A stretch of DNA of 6,938 nucleotides from Candidatus Zymogenus sp. (lineage in GTDB: Bacteria > Desulfobacterota > Zymogenia > Zymogenales > Zymogenaceae), in NCBI GenBank assembly GCA_030613285.1, contig JAUWME010000126.1, forward strand, positions 1-6,938. Reading direction: 5' to 3'. Shown one piece after another: positions 1-5,213 of the stretch; the first letter of the stretch is position 1; each line of letters begins with the position of its first letter. A program made the position numbers and the translations under genes. The notes beneath the pieces are model-generated. The model ran no database searches and was not told where the DNA came from. It worked only from the letters and a program-made list of their open reading frames with translations.

Positions 1-687
1 GTATTTAACATCGTATTTGTTGACGGTTGCCAACGATGAGCTGCCAAAATCTTTTTCGGTGACATTATGAAATGCCCACCCTTTTTTTGTCCAAACAGCG
101 TATGCGGCCTCGATGGTTTTAGTCAGTTTAAAATTAGTGTCGAATCGGTAGATGGTTATTCCCTCAATCATCTCCTCGTTTGGAAGAAATCGGTCTAAAT
201 GATAGATGCTGCCGCCCTTTTTTAACCAAATCTTGTTGAGCATATATTCGGGTTTTAGTTCCTGCTTCTTCTTTTTTATCTTAACAATTTCCAGATATTC
301 GGTAAGCCGATTAGCTTTCGGTACGAGATAGTCGCTGCCAAAAAAGGCGAAGATACTTATCAGGAATGCAACGATAAGTATCGGCATGATAATAGAGATG
401 TGGCTTATTCCGCAGGTCCTCATGGCAACAAGCTCAAGGTTTTTCCCCATTAGTCCCAAGGAGATTAGCGTTGCAAGCATCACGGTTATTGGAAGGCTCA
501 AAAAGAGCATGAAAGGAATTTTGCTTGCAAAATATAGGAGAATAATTGAAACAGATGCGGGATAATCAAGGAGCAGTCCCGTGTGTTCAAAGATATCTAC
601 GATGAGAAACAGGACGATAGACGCAGATATTGCAAAAAATACTATTGTGAAAAATTGTTTTAAAACGTAACGGGATATAATTTTCAT
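1..687 (-). CDS. lptG: LPS export permease LptG, N-terminal 229 residues (cut by the window edge)
   Basis: LptG is the inner-membrane permease that pairs with LptF and the LptB ATPase to extract lipopolysaccharide and push it along the periplasmic bridge. My translation of the reverse strand from ATG at 687 stays open to base 1 (229 residues; the family is about 360). It shows a short basic N-terminus, hydrophobic segments at about 9-31, 46-77 and 97-117, and the family motif ELVAMRTCGIS at 85-95 in the cytoplasmic loop after the second segment. This is followed by DYLVPKAN and the start of the periplasmic beta-jellyroll domain, with KTIEAAYAVW near the cut. The C-terminal membrane half lies outside the window. 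The start overlaps the lptF stop by four bases (ATGA) and no clear Shine-Dalgarno precedes it, so translation is probably coupled to lptF. LptF and LptG are paralogues; the LptG label rests on position and the N-terminal sequence. Confidence 0.9.
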   Translation of the reverse strand, partial: MKIISRYVLKQFFTIVFFAISASIVLFLIVDIFEHTGLLLDYPASVSIILLYFASKIPFMLFLSLPITVMLATLISLGLMGKNLELVAMRTCGISHISIIMPILIVAFLISIFAFFGSDYLVPKANRLTEYLEIVKIKKKKQELKPEYMLNKIWLKKGGSIYHLDRFLPNEEMIEGITIYRFDTNFKLTKTIEAAYAVWTKKGWAFHNVTEKDFGSSSLATVNKYDVKY

Positions 688-1931
688 TTAGTGAATTTTT
701 GAAAAAATTTATTGATAAAGATAAGGGCGTTGTTATAGAGGGTGATGATTAAGATGGGGGATTCCCTGCCGGCCTTGATAAACATGTATAGACCAGCCCC
801 TCCCAAGACGATATTTCCAATCCACATCGAATAAAGGGGATTTATATATCCGTTTTTACCCAGAAGCTCTCCGAAGAGCATAAAAATGTAGTAGACAAAA
901 ATGATTACAATGGCAAGAAACATTCCCCCCGACTTTCCCCTGGGATTTGTCTGTATTCCTAAGGGGATGCCGATAAACATAAAAACGATACAGGCAAAGG
1001 GGAAGGCAAAACGTTTGGAAATTTCGACCTGTCTTTTTCTGATAGATGACAGTGTGCCCTCGTAGTTGAATATGGCTGTTGGGTCTTCAGGGTTTGCTTT
1101 GTATTCTCTTGTGTGCCCAACAAGGTCTCCTCGGAGCCATTCCACCTCGGCATAAAGTTCGTCCAAAGTCATCTCAAAGTCCCGTTTTCGGACTTTTTCC
1201 TTGTCGTCTTCATTGCCGAAGATACTGATATTGAGACTATACCTCTCAAAAACGGAGGTTTGTTCGGACTCGGTTTCTTTATTGGAAAGGATGATTGTAC
1301 CGTTGATCAGAGTAATAGTCAGAAAGGAATCTGATTCATCGGCTGTGATGTAGCCTTCTTGGGCAATGATAGTTATTGCGGTATCAACATTGGAGTCATC
1401 GTATATGAGTATGCCATTTAGACGGTCTGATTTGCTCGACACCTTATCGACGTAGATGACAATCCCTTTTAAGTCGTTGAAGACCTTTTCTCTGAGCGCT
1501 ACGTTAACTTGGGAGCTTATGACCCGAACAAGGAATTTATGAAGGTTGAAATTATTTCTTGGAGCAACATAGATTGTTAAGTAGAGGGTTACTGTTAAAG
1601 CAAGGAGAGTGAAGAGGAACGCTGGGCGCACAATCTGGTAGATGCTAATTCCAGAAGCCTTTAATGCTATTATTTCATAATCTCTTGAGGCTCGGCTGAA
1701 TGTAAGGATGATGGCCAAAATTAGGGACATGGGAATTGTAAAGACCAGAAAGTTAGGAAGCATAAGGACGATGAGCATAACGACGTTAAATAGAGACATT
1801 CCTTGGCTTACCATCATTTCGGTTAGCTGGAAAATCCTCCCCATGATTATGATAAAGCTGAAGATGACAAGGCCGATGGAGAAATTGGCAAGGATTTCAA
1901 GTATGAGATGCTTCGGAATAATTTTCTGCAT
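684..1931 (-). CDS. lptF: LPS export permease LptF (YjgP/YjgQ family)
   Basis: A 415-residue inner-membrane permease and partner of LptG in the LptB2FG exporter. Hydrophobic segments lie near residues 13-33, 50-78, 99-123, 306-326, 335-355 and 367-386. Residues 140-300 form the predicted periplasmic beta-jellyroll region, giving the three-plus-three helix layout of the family. Family motifs visible are EIIALKASGIS (86-96) in the first cytoplasmic loop and, after the periplasmic domain, EISKRFAFPFAC then IGIPLGI and RGKSGGM (303-337). The length is slightly over the E. coli size because of a C-terminal tail (about 390-415) with one more hydrophobic stretch. The ATG start gives the expected short N-terminus before helix 1, but there is no good Shine-Dalgarno; the bases before it are TTATAAGTT. 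The stop TGA overlaps the lptG ATG. A candidate promoter lies almost on top of the start codon and another lies about 200 nt upstream. F rather than G is assigned from gene order. Confidence 0.92.
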   Translation of the reverse strand: MQKIIPKHLILEILANFSIGLVIFSFIIIMGRIFQLTEMMVSQGMSLFNVVMLIVLMLPNFLVFTIPMSLILAIILTFSRASRDYEIIALKASGISIYQIVRPAFLFTLLALTVTLYLTIYVAPRNNFNLHKFLVRVISSQVNVALREKVFNDLKGIVIYVDKVSSKSDRLNGILIYDDSNVDTAITIIAQEGYITADESDSFLTITLINGTIILSNKETESEQTSVFERYSLNISIFGNEDDKEKVRKRDFEMTLDELYAEVEWLRGDLVGHTREYKANPEDPTAIFNYEGTLSSIRKRQVEISKRFAFPFACIVFMFIGIPLGIQTNPRGKSGGMFLAIVIIFVYYIFMLFGELLGKNGYINPLYSMWIGNIVLGGAGLYMFIKAGRESPILIITLYNNALIFINKFFQKFTK

Positions 1932-1939
1932 AACTTATA

Positions 1940-1968
1940 ATTTTAAACTATGATGAGCTTAAAGTAAA
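1940..1968 (-). promoter_or_regulatory. Candidate sigma70-type promoter directly before lptF
   Basis: On the minus strand, TTTACT (1968-1963) and TAAAAT (1945-1940) are separated by 17 nt. They match the consensus at 4/6 and 5/6 positions. The -10 ends eight bases before the lptF ATG, so a transcript from here would begin at or within a few bases of the start codon. In this AT-rich sequence such a match could be chance. Confidence 0.3.
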
Positions 1969-2002
1969 TAGAAATCTACCAAAAAAGTTAATAAAAAGGT
2001 AC

Positions 2003-2038
2003 AGAGATTACTAAAACGTTGGAATTTTGTTAGTCTCT
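2003..2038 (+). other. Imperfect 14-bp hairpin in the pgsA-lptF gap, favoured in plus-strand RNA
   Basis: Arm 2003-2016 pairs with arm 2025-2038 around the 8-nt loop CGTTGGAA. Read as plus-strand RNA there are 11 Watson-Crick pairs, two G-U wobbles and one C/U mismatch. Read as minus-strand RNA the two wobbles become C/A mismatches, giving three mismatches in all. The strand bias suggests that if it is an RNA structure it belongs to a transcript antisense to the operon. It has no following T-run typical of a terminator (the next bases are TTAGGTTACTG). Its function is unknown. Confidence 0.4.
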
Positions 2039-2143
2039 TTTAGGTTACTGACAGGTGAGGTGTTTTAAGCCCGAATAGCCAAATGGGTCTACACAAAGGT
2101 TTGTTGCAATATAAATAGAAAGGGGACGAGGACATAGTTGTTT

Positions 2144-2172
2144 TAAATAGATGATGTTGTGGAGAATGTCAA
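2144..2172 (-). promoter_or_regulatory. Candidate promoter upstream of lptFG with a consensus -35
   Basis: The minus strand carries a perfect TTGACA (2172-2167), a 17-nt spacer and TATTTA (2149-2144), a weak -10 matching three of six positions. Transcription would start near 2137, leaving a leader of about 200 nt before lptF. The exact -35 and ideal spacing support it; the poor -10 and long leader weaken it. Confidence 0.35.
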
Positions 2173-2243
2173 AATGATTTGATGGTTCTGACCATTAAAT
2201 GGTGAATTTTTGTGCCACTAAAATCTCAAGAAGGCAAAATGGT

Positions 2244-2840
2244 TTATTTGTCAGAGCCCTCGTGGTAAAACTTTATAAAATAATCGAGTCCAGACCAGAG
2301 GGTAAGAAATATGGCGATCAACATTACGAGAAGTCCCGAAGTGTGGAAATCTAAGGTAATGATTACGTCTTTCACTTTGATGATGGGATATGTGTGATGC
2401 ATGATTAAGCTAATTGTTGCGATTACCTGAAAGAGATTTTTGTGTTTTCCTAAGGAACTTGCTGATATTACTATCCCTTCGCTGGCCGCTACAGCTCTCA
2501 AACTTGTTATCCCTGTTTCTCTTAAAACGATAAGGACTACCATCCATGCTGGTATCCTGTCAAGGGGGATAAGCATGATAAGGGCAGTTAGGACAAGGAG
2601 TTTGTCGGCCAAGGGGTCAAGGATTTTACCCAGATTTGTAACAAGGTTATACTTACGGGCAATGTAGCCATCTACAATGTCAGTCAGAGTTGCAATCAGA
2701 AACAATACCGCAGTGATGAAGTTAATGAAGGGGGTTGTGTAAGTAAGCATAATCATGATGATTGGAATTACCAATAACCTGAATGTTGTCAGAACATTTG
2801 GAACATTCAAATTAGATCCGCTTTGCATTATTTTATTCAA
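2244..2840 (-). CDS. pgsA: CDP-diacylglycerol--glycerol-3-phosphate 3-phosphatidyltransferase
   Basis: This inner-membrane enzyme makes phosphatidylglycerol phosphate from CDP-diacylglycerol and sn-glycerol 3-phosphate, the committed step to phosphatidylglycerol and cardiolipin. The full CDP-alcohol phosphotransferase signature is present: D54-x2-D57-G58-x2-A61-R62-x8-G71-x3-D75-x3-D79, with the metal-binding aspartates intact. The PgsA-type RETGITSLR (107-115) and ISASSLGKHKNLFQ (125-138) separate it from other CDP-alcohol enzymes. There are several hydrophobic helices, and the 198-residue length is normal. Start choice: TTG at 2840 overlaps the upstream stop by 8 nt and has AAGGGGAAAG about 6 nt before it. 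ATG at 2828, four residues shorter, begins 4 nt after that stop, fits the usual short N-terminus before NVPNVLT, but its G-rich site is about 18 nt away. It is third in a tight cluster with the TPR and SLT genes. Confidence 0.94.
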   Translation of the reverse strand: MNKIMQSGSNLNVPNVLTTFRLLVIPIIMIMLTYTTPFINFITAVLFLIATLTDIVDGYIARKYNLVTNLGKILDPLADKLLVLTALIMLIPLDRIPAWMVVLIVLRETGITSLRAVAASEGIVISASSLGKHKNLFQVIATISLIMHHTYPIIKVKDVIITLDFHTSGLLVMLIAIFLTLWSGLDYFIKFYHEGSDK

Positions 2841-4239
2841 TGATTACTTTCCCCTTGCCAGAAAATTCAATAAATGGAGGGTCAACAGCATTGCTATTGT
2901 CATTGTTTGGTGCAAGTTGAACAACCTTTGGAGTGATTTTCCCCTGCCATCCGATAATGACTCCCGCCCTTACCTTAAACGGCGCACCCTCTACAATCTG
3001 CTTTGTGACGGGGTCTGTTTTGGAAACAGTAGCTAAACTCCCAATTCCTTTGAGTTGTAAAATATCGAGGTTACTATCTTTTGTCAACTTAATCGATCCG
3101 TTTTCCCATGAAAATCCTGACTGGAAGGCGAGGATAGAAGATTCTCTGATGTAAAAAACCTCGTTTGCTTTAATCTTTATGATAAAAATCCGTTTATCGC
3201 CCGGTGAGATAAGCACTTTACCCTCACCTTTGATCTTCATTATTGGGTTTTCTTTCCCCCCAAGATTGTCTTTTGTCAATTTCCCTTGATTACTCTGCTT
3301 TATGTTTTCAAAATTCAGATTACCTTCGGCCGTGACTATTTCGTTGCTTCTGGCAAAGGTATAACCCGAAAAGACAATTTCGAGTTGGTTATTTGAAGTA
3401 ATAGTAAATTTACCTTTACTATCAGCCTCATCTGTATCAGTATCTACCCTTTCTTTTTTTGCCTTAGCGGATGGAGGCTTATCGTCTTCCTGAGGTTTTT
3501 CGTTATGAGAATCTTCAATGGTATCTAAAACTTCCACAGCTTCAATTAGACCCTCGTTGCTCTTATCAAGATGGATATGTTCCACATCGCTATCGGTCTG
3601 GCCTTTTGAATCTTCACTCTCCTTTTCATTCTCAAAATCGTTGAGCATCTCTTTAAGTTCGGGATCAAGAGTGAGGTCCCCAACTTGGATTTCCTCCTGA
3701 GGTTGTTCGTCATCCGCCTTTTTACTTTTTTCTTCTTGCTTTTTATTAACAATATCTGGTTTTGACACACCGGAGATGATATCCTCCATTTTTTTTGCCA
3801 TACTTCTGGAGCCGGCCCTTAGGAATTCCTCCCTGGCTGTTTTATATTTTCCAAGCTCGGAGTAAACAAGGCCGAGGTAGTTGTGGGCCTTGTCGTAATT
3901 TGGCTTGATGCTTAAGGCATCGTTGAGCTCACGGATGGCGTCAAAATATTTTTCTAACTTAAAAAATATCAACCCCAGATTTAGCCGCAGTGTCAAGTTG
4001 TGTGGGTTTCTTTTAAGAAGCTTTTTGTAAATAGTTTCGGCTTTTGGGAAGTCCTTGAGGCGAAAGTAGACCATTCCAAGGAGGTTTTCAACACCTTCAC
4101 TACCGGGTGATAGTTTGTAAGCCTTTTCCAGGGGCTTAGTCGCCTCCTTGATTTTACCCGCTTCAAAGAGTTGGCGGCCTTCTTTAAAAAGCTGTAAAAA
4201 CTCCTCACCGTCTAAAACATTTTTTCTGTTTGGTGCCAA
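2833..4239 (-). CDS. TPR repeat protein with acidic linker and C-terminal AIM24-like domain
   Basis: A 468-residue soluble protein of unknown role with no signal peptide or membrane segment. Four regular 34-residue tetratricopeptide repeats cover about 12-147, each ending near S/KP or equivalent, with the usual G/A/Y pattern (for example NLLGMVYFRLKDFPKAE). A charged Glu/Lys/Asp/Ser-rich, probably disordered linker runs about 150-277. Residues 278-468 are beta-rich and resemble the AIM24 family: LEIVFSGYTFAR, GEGKVLISPG (338-347), VFYIRESSILAF (361-372), VRAGVIIGWQGKITP, and a closing FIEFSGKGKVIIE. I assign AIM24 by motif memory, not by search. The TTG start is supported by AGAGGAA at 4 nt spacing, and the next in-frame ATG would remove the first repeat. 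It lies 26 nt after the SLT gene and its stop overlaps the pgsA TTG, so co-expression is likely. It may scaffold envelope enzymes, but this is a guess. Confidence 0.85.
   Translation of the reverse strand: MAPNRKNVLDGEEFLQLFKEGRQLFEAGKIKEATKPLEKAYKLSPGSEGVENLLGMVYFRLKDFPKAETIYKKLLKRNPHNLTLRLNLGLIFFKLEKYFDAIRELNDALSIKPNYDKAHNYLGLVYSELGKYKTAREEFLRAGSRSMAKKMEDIISGVSKPDIVNKKQEEKSKKADDEQPQEEIQVGDLTLDPELKEMLNDFENEKESEDSKGQTDSDVEHIHLDKSNEGLIEAVEVLDTIEDSHNEKPQEDDKPPSAKAKKERVDTDTDEADSKGKFTITSNNQLEIVFSGYTFARSNEIVTAEGNLNFENIKQSNQGKLTKDNLGGKENPIMKIKGEGKVLISPGDKRIFIIKIKANEVFYIRESSILAFQSGFSWENGSIKLTKDSNLDILQLKGIGSLATVSKTDPVTKQIVEGAPFKVRAGVIIGWQGKITPKVVQLAPNNDNSNAVDPPFIEFSGKGKVIIE
2847..2856 (-). promoter_or_regulatory. 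Ribosome-binding site that favours the TTG start of pgsA
   Basis: The minus strand reads AAGGGGAAAG inside the end of the upstream gene. It is 6 nt from the TTG at 2840 but 18 nt from the ATG at 2828. The spacing therefore favours TTG initiation, though the match to AGGAGG is only moderate. Confidence 0.4.
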
Positions 4240-4243
4240 AAAG

Positions 4244-4250
4244 TTCCTCT
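4244..4250 (-). promoter_or_regulatory. Ribosome-binding site deciding the TTG start of the TPR/AIM24 gene
   Basis: The minus strand carries AGAGGAA ending 4 nt before TTG at 4239 (AGAGG core about 6 nt away). This is the clearest Shine-Dalgarno in the window. It sits in the 26-nt spacer after the transglycosylase stop and supports the rare start codon. Confidence 0.65.
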
Positions 4251-4265
4251 AAAAAAAATGGAATG

Positions 4266-4913
4266 TTACAACTCAAGTGGTATATCGTTAAAATAGTCTA
4301 AGAATTTCAAAACCTTCTTGACGTAGTTCTTGGTCTCTTTATAGGGGGGTATCTGATTGTTGTATTTGACCACAGCGTTTTCGCCGGCGTTGTAACCGGC
4401 CAGCACAAGCCTCAAATCCCCATTGAAGAAATCCATAAGATAATTCAAATATTTGGTTCCGCCGTAGATGTTTGATCTTGGATCGTAGATGTCACTGACG
4501 CCGAAACGTTTGGCAGTGGCTGGTATCAACTGCATAAGGCCACAGGCTCCTTTGTGAGATAGCGCATATGGGTTGAAATTGGATTCTGTCTTAATAACGG
4601 CCTTTATTAGATATGGATCAACTCCGTAAATTTCAGATGCGTCCTTTATAATGGTGTCGTAGGTGTTGGAGTTGTAGAAATACTCGGAGTAAGAGACATA
4701 TTCGTCTTCGTATTCGTCATAGATCATGGTGTAGCCGTCTGTGGTGGGGATGTTTGTGAAGACAATTGTTCCGTCAGCCTCGATTTTTTTGTAGAAATCT
4801 GCAAGGGCATTTGGGGCAGGGGCCACTAAAATAAAAACAAAAGATAGGATTATCAGTTTTGCAAGTACTGTTTTTGTGGGTACGGAAGATTTTAATTTGT
4901 TTGGCTTTTTCAT
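4266..4913 (-). CDS. Secreted lytic transglycosylase (SLT/GH23) with DUF4124-like N-terminal module
   Basis: A periplasmic enzyme expected to cleave peptidoglycan glycan strands between MurNAc and GlcNAc with formation of 1,6-anhydroMurNAc. A basic N-terminus and hydrophobic core (about 17-33) end in ALA, giving a predicted signal peptidase I cut after residue 38; there is no lipobox cysteine. Residues 39-57 (FYKKIEADGTIVFTNIPT) match the short DUF4124-type module often placed before SLT domains. A tyrosine- and acid-rich linker (61-85) follows. The SLT domain spans about 87-205, with catalytic Glu110 in IKTESNFNP, then GLMQLIPATAKRFGV (125-139), NIYGGTKYL (148-156), AGYNAGENAV (172-181) and TKNYVKKV. 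All key motifs are intact at 215 residues. The ATG at 4913 lacks an obvious Shine-Dalgarno. It is the first gene of the minus-strand cluster. Which MltC/Slt/EmtA-like subfamily it belongs to cannot be settled by eye. Confidence 0.93.
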   Translation of the reverse strand: MKKPNKLKSSVPTKTVLAKLIILSFVFILVAPAPNALADFYKKIEADGTIVFTNIPTTDGYTMIYDEYEDEYVSYSEYFYNSNTYDTIIKDASEIYGVDPYLIKAVIKTESNFNPYALSHKGACGLMQLIPATAKRFGVSDIYDPRSNIYGGTKYLNYLMDFFNGDLRLVLAGYNAGENAVVKYNNQIPPYKETKNYVKKVLKFLDYFNDIPLEL

Positions 4914-4923
4914 TTTTTGACTT

Positions 4924-4939
4924 TATATAAAATTATATA
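4924..4939. repeat. Short AT-only inverted repeat just before the transglycosylase start
   Basis: TATATAA (4924-4930) and TTATATA (4933-4939) are perfect complements separated by AA, ending about 11 nt upstream of the ATG at 4913. The minus strand reads TATATAATTTTATATA and includes a TATAAT. It could be an operator or a -10 region, or simply low-complexity sequence. Confidence 0.3.
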
Positions 4940-4971
4940 TCAAATATATAAATACCCTTAAAATTATGCAT

Positions 4972-5000
4972 ATTTTAATATAAAAAGTAGTAGATTACAA
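4972..5000 (-). promoter_or_regulatory. Candidate promoter of the transglycosylase-TPR-pgsA unit
   Basis: On the minus strand, TTGTAA (5000-4995) and TAAAAT (4977-4972) are separated by exactly 17 nt, matching consensus at 4/6 and 5/6. The start of transcription would fall near 4965, giving a leader of about 50 nt. The AT-rich background makes chance matches likely, but spacing and placement are good. Confidence 0.4.
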
Positions 5001-5019
5001 GAAAAAATTGAGTTTTTTC
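5001..5019. repeat. A/T-tract inverted repeat
   Basis: GAAAAAA (5001-5007) and TTTTTTC (5013-5019) are perfect 7-base complements around TTGAG. The dyad directly abuts the -35 of the minus-strand promoter candidate. It may be an UP-like element or an operator half-site pair. Overlapping ATTGA/TCAAT arms give an alternative dyad. Confidence 0.3.
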
Positions 5020-5051
5020 AATAAGAAAAGTGATATTTTTGCTTTTTTTAC

Positions 5052-5094
5052 TATTCTTTTTTATAGAGACATTTACTTTGCAAAAAAAAGAATA
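5052..5094. repeat. Perfect 11-bp inverted repeat between the divergent promoters
   Basis: TATTCTTTTTT (5052-5062) and AAAAAAGAATA (5084-5094) are exact complements separated by 21 nt. The arms are about two helical turns apart or slightly more (32 bp between equivalent points), so a dimeric regulator or nucleoid protein could bind on one face. The arms are mostly A/T-tract, so chance formation is plausible. Confidence 0.35.
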
Positions 5095-5120
5095 AAATTC
5101 CTTCTATGTCAAATCAACAC

Positions 5121-5149
5121 TTGACTATTGCAGTAAGATGTCCTAAAAG
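5121..5149 (+). promoter_or_regulatory. Candidate sigma70-type promoter of nadB
   Basis: TTGACT (5121-5126) matches the -35 consensus at five of six positions. It is followed by a 17-nt spacer and TAAAAG (5144-5149), a four-of-six -10. Transcription would begin near 5156, leaving about 50-58 nt before nadB. The -10 overlaps the left arm of the leader hairpin at 5145-5177, so either only one of the two is used or the dyad is a DNA site. Confidence 0.45.
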
Positions 5150-5177
5150 TTGGTATATGTACTTGCAGCCAGCTTTT
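5145..5177 (+). promoter_or_regulatory. Dyad or attenuator-like hairpin in the nadB leader
   Basis: AAAAGTTGG (5145-5153) pairs with CCAGCTTTT (5169-5177) over nine positions with a single G-U wobble and a 15-nt loop. It is followed by GTTTTGTTTC, a T-rich but interrupted tail. The wobble becomes a C/A mismatch in minus-strand RNA, so the fold suits nadB-direction transcripts. It may be an attenuator, a weak terminator or an operator. Confidence 0.35.
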
Positions 5178-5199
5178 GTTTTGTTTCAATTGATTTAAC

Positions 5200-5203
5200 A
5201 GGA
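5200..5203 (+). promoter_or_regulatory. Shine-Dalgarno of nadB, bearing on the start choice
   Basis: AGGA lies one base before the ATG at 5205, too close to use, and 10 nt before the in-frame ATG at 5214. The second ATG is therefore the more likely start. Confidence 0.5.
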
Positions 5204-5213
5204 AATGAGATTT

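Larger units (their letters stand above)
1932..2243. other. 312-nt intergenic region between pgsA and lptF without a convincing gene
   Basis: No recognisable protein-coding gene is seen on either strand; frames are short and broken. The longest minus-strand ATG frame I noted is 31 codons from about 2138, with no ribosome-binding site and no family I recognise. The region holds two minus-strand promoter candidates facing lptF, a strong imperfect hairpin (2003-2038), a second weaker dyad (2060-2094), a tRNA-like 5' segment without the rest of a tRNA (2069-2095) and overlapping ATGGT/ACCAT dyads (2182-2203) just past pgsA. No classical hairpin plus T-run terminator for pgsA is visible, so transcription may run on into lptF. 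Confidence 0.6.
4914..5204. other. Very AT-rich divergent regulatory region between the transglycosylase and nadB
   Basis: There is no gene in these 291 nt. The region contains promoter candidates in both directions, A/T-tracts of 5-8 bases at about 5002, 5013, 5036, 5043, 5057 and 5082, and three inverted repeats listed separately. It is the natural control point for both transcription units. I see no riboswitch that I recognise. Confidence 0.6.

Noticed and set aside
1113..1334. Plus-strand frame of 73 codons opposite lptF
   Set aside because: It is a shadow of the LptF periplasmic domain, with no start signal or recognisable product.
2046..2138. 31-codon minus-strand ATG frame in the pgsA-lptF gap
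   Set aside because: There is no Shine-Dalgarno and no known family, and overlapping hairpins explain the sequence equally well; not enough to call a gene.
2200..2243. Weak TTTTGCC/GGCACAAAA stem after the pgsA stop as a terminator
   Set aside because: The arms pair only with a two-base bulge, the loop is long and no T-run follows.
2755..3154. Open plus-strand frames of 73-93 codons antisense to the AIM24-like domain and pgsA start
   Set aside because: They lie wholly opposite well-supported genes, have no family resemblance or ribosome-binding site, and look like frame shadows.
3518..3770. Open frames on both strands over the acidic linker of the TPR protein
   Set aside because: Low-complexity Ser/Lys-rich translations are out-of-frame readings of the Glu/Lys/Ser linker codons.
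4914..5204. Replication origin or CRISPR leader in the AT-rich divergent region
   Set aside because: No DnaA-box cluster, no repeat-spacer pattern and no replication or cas gene nearby.
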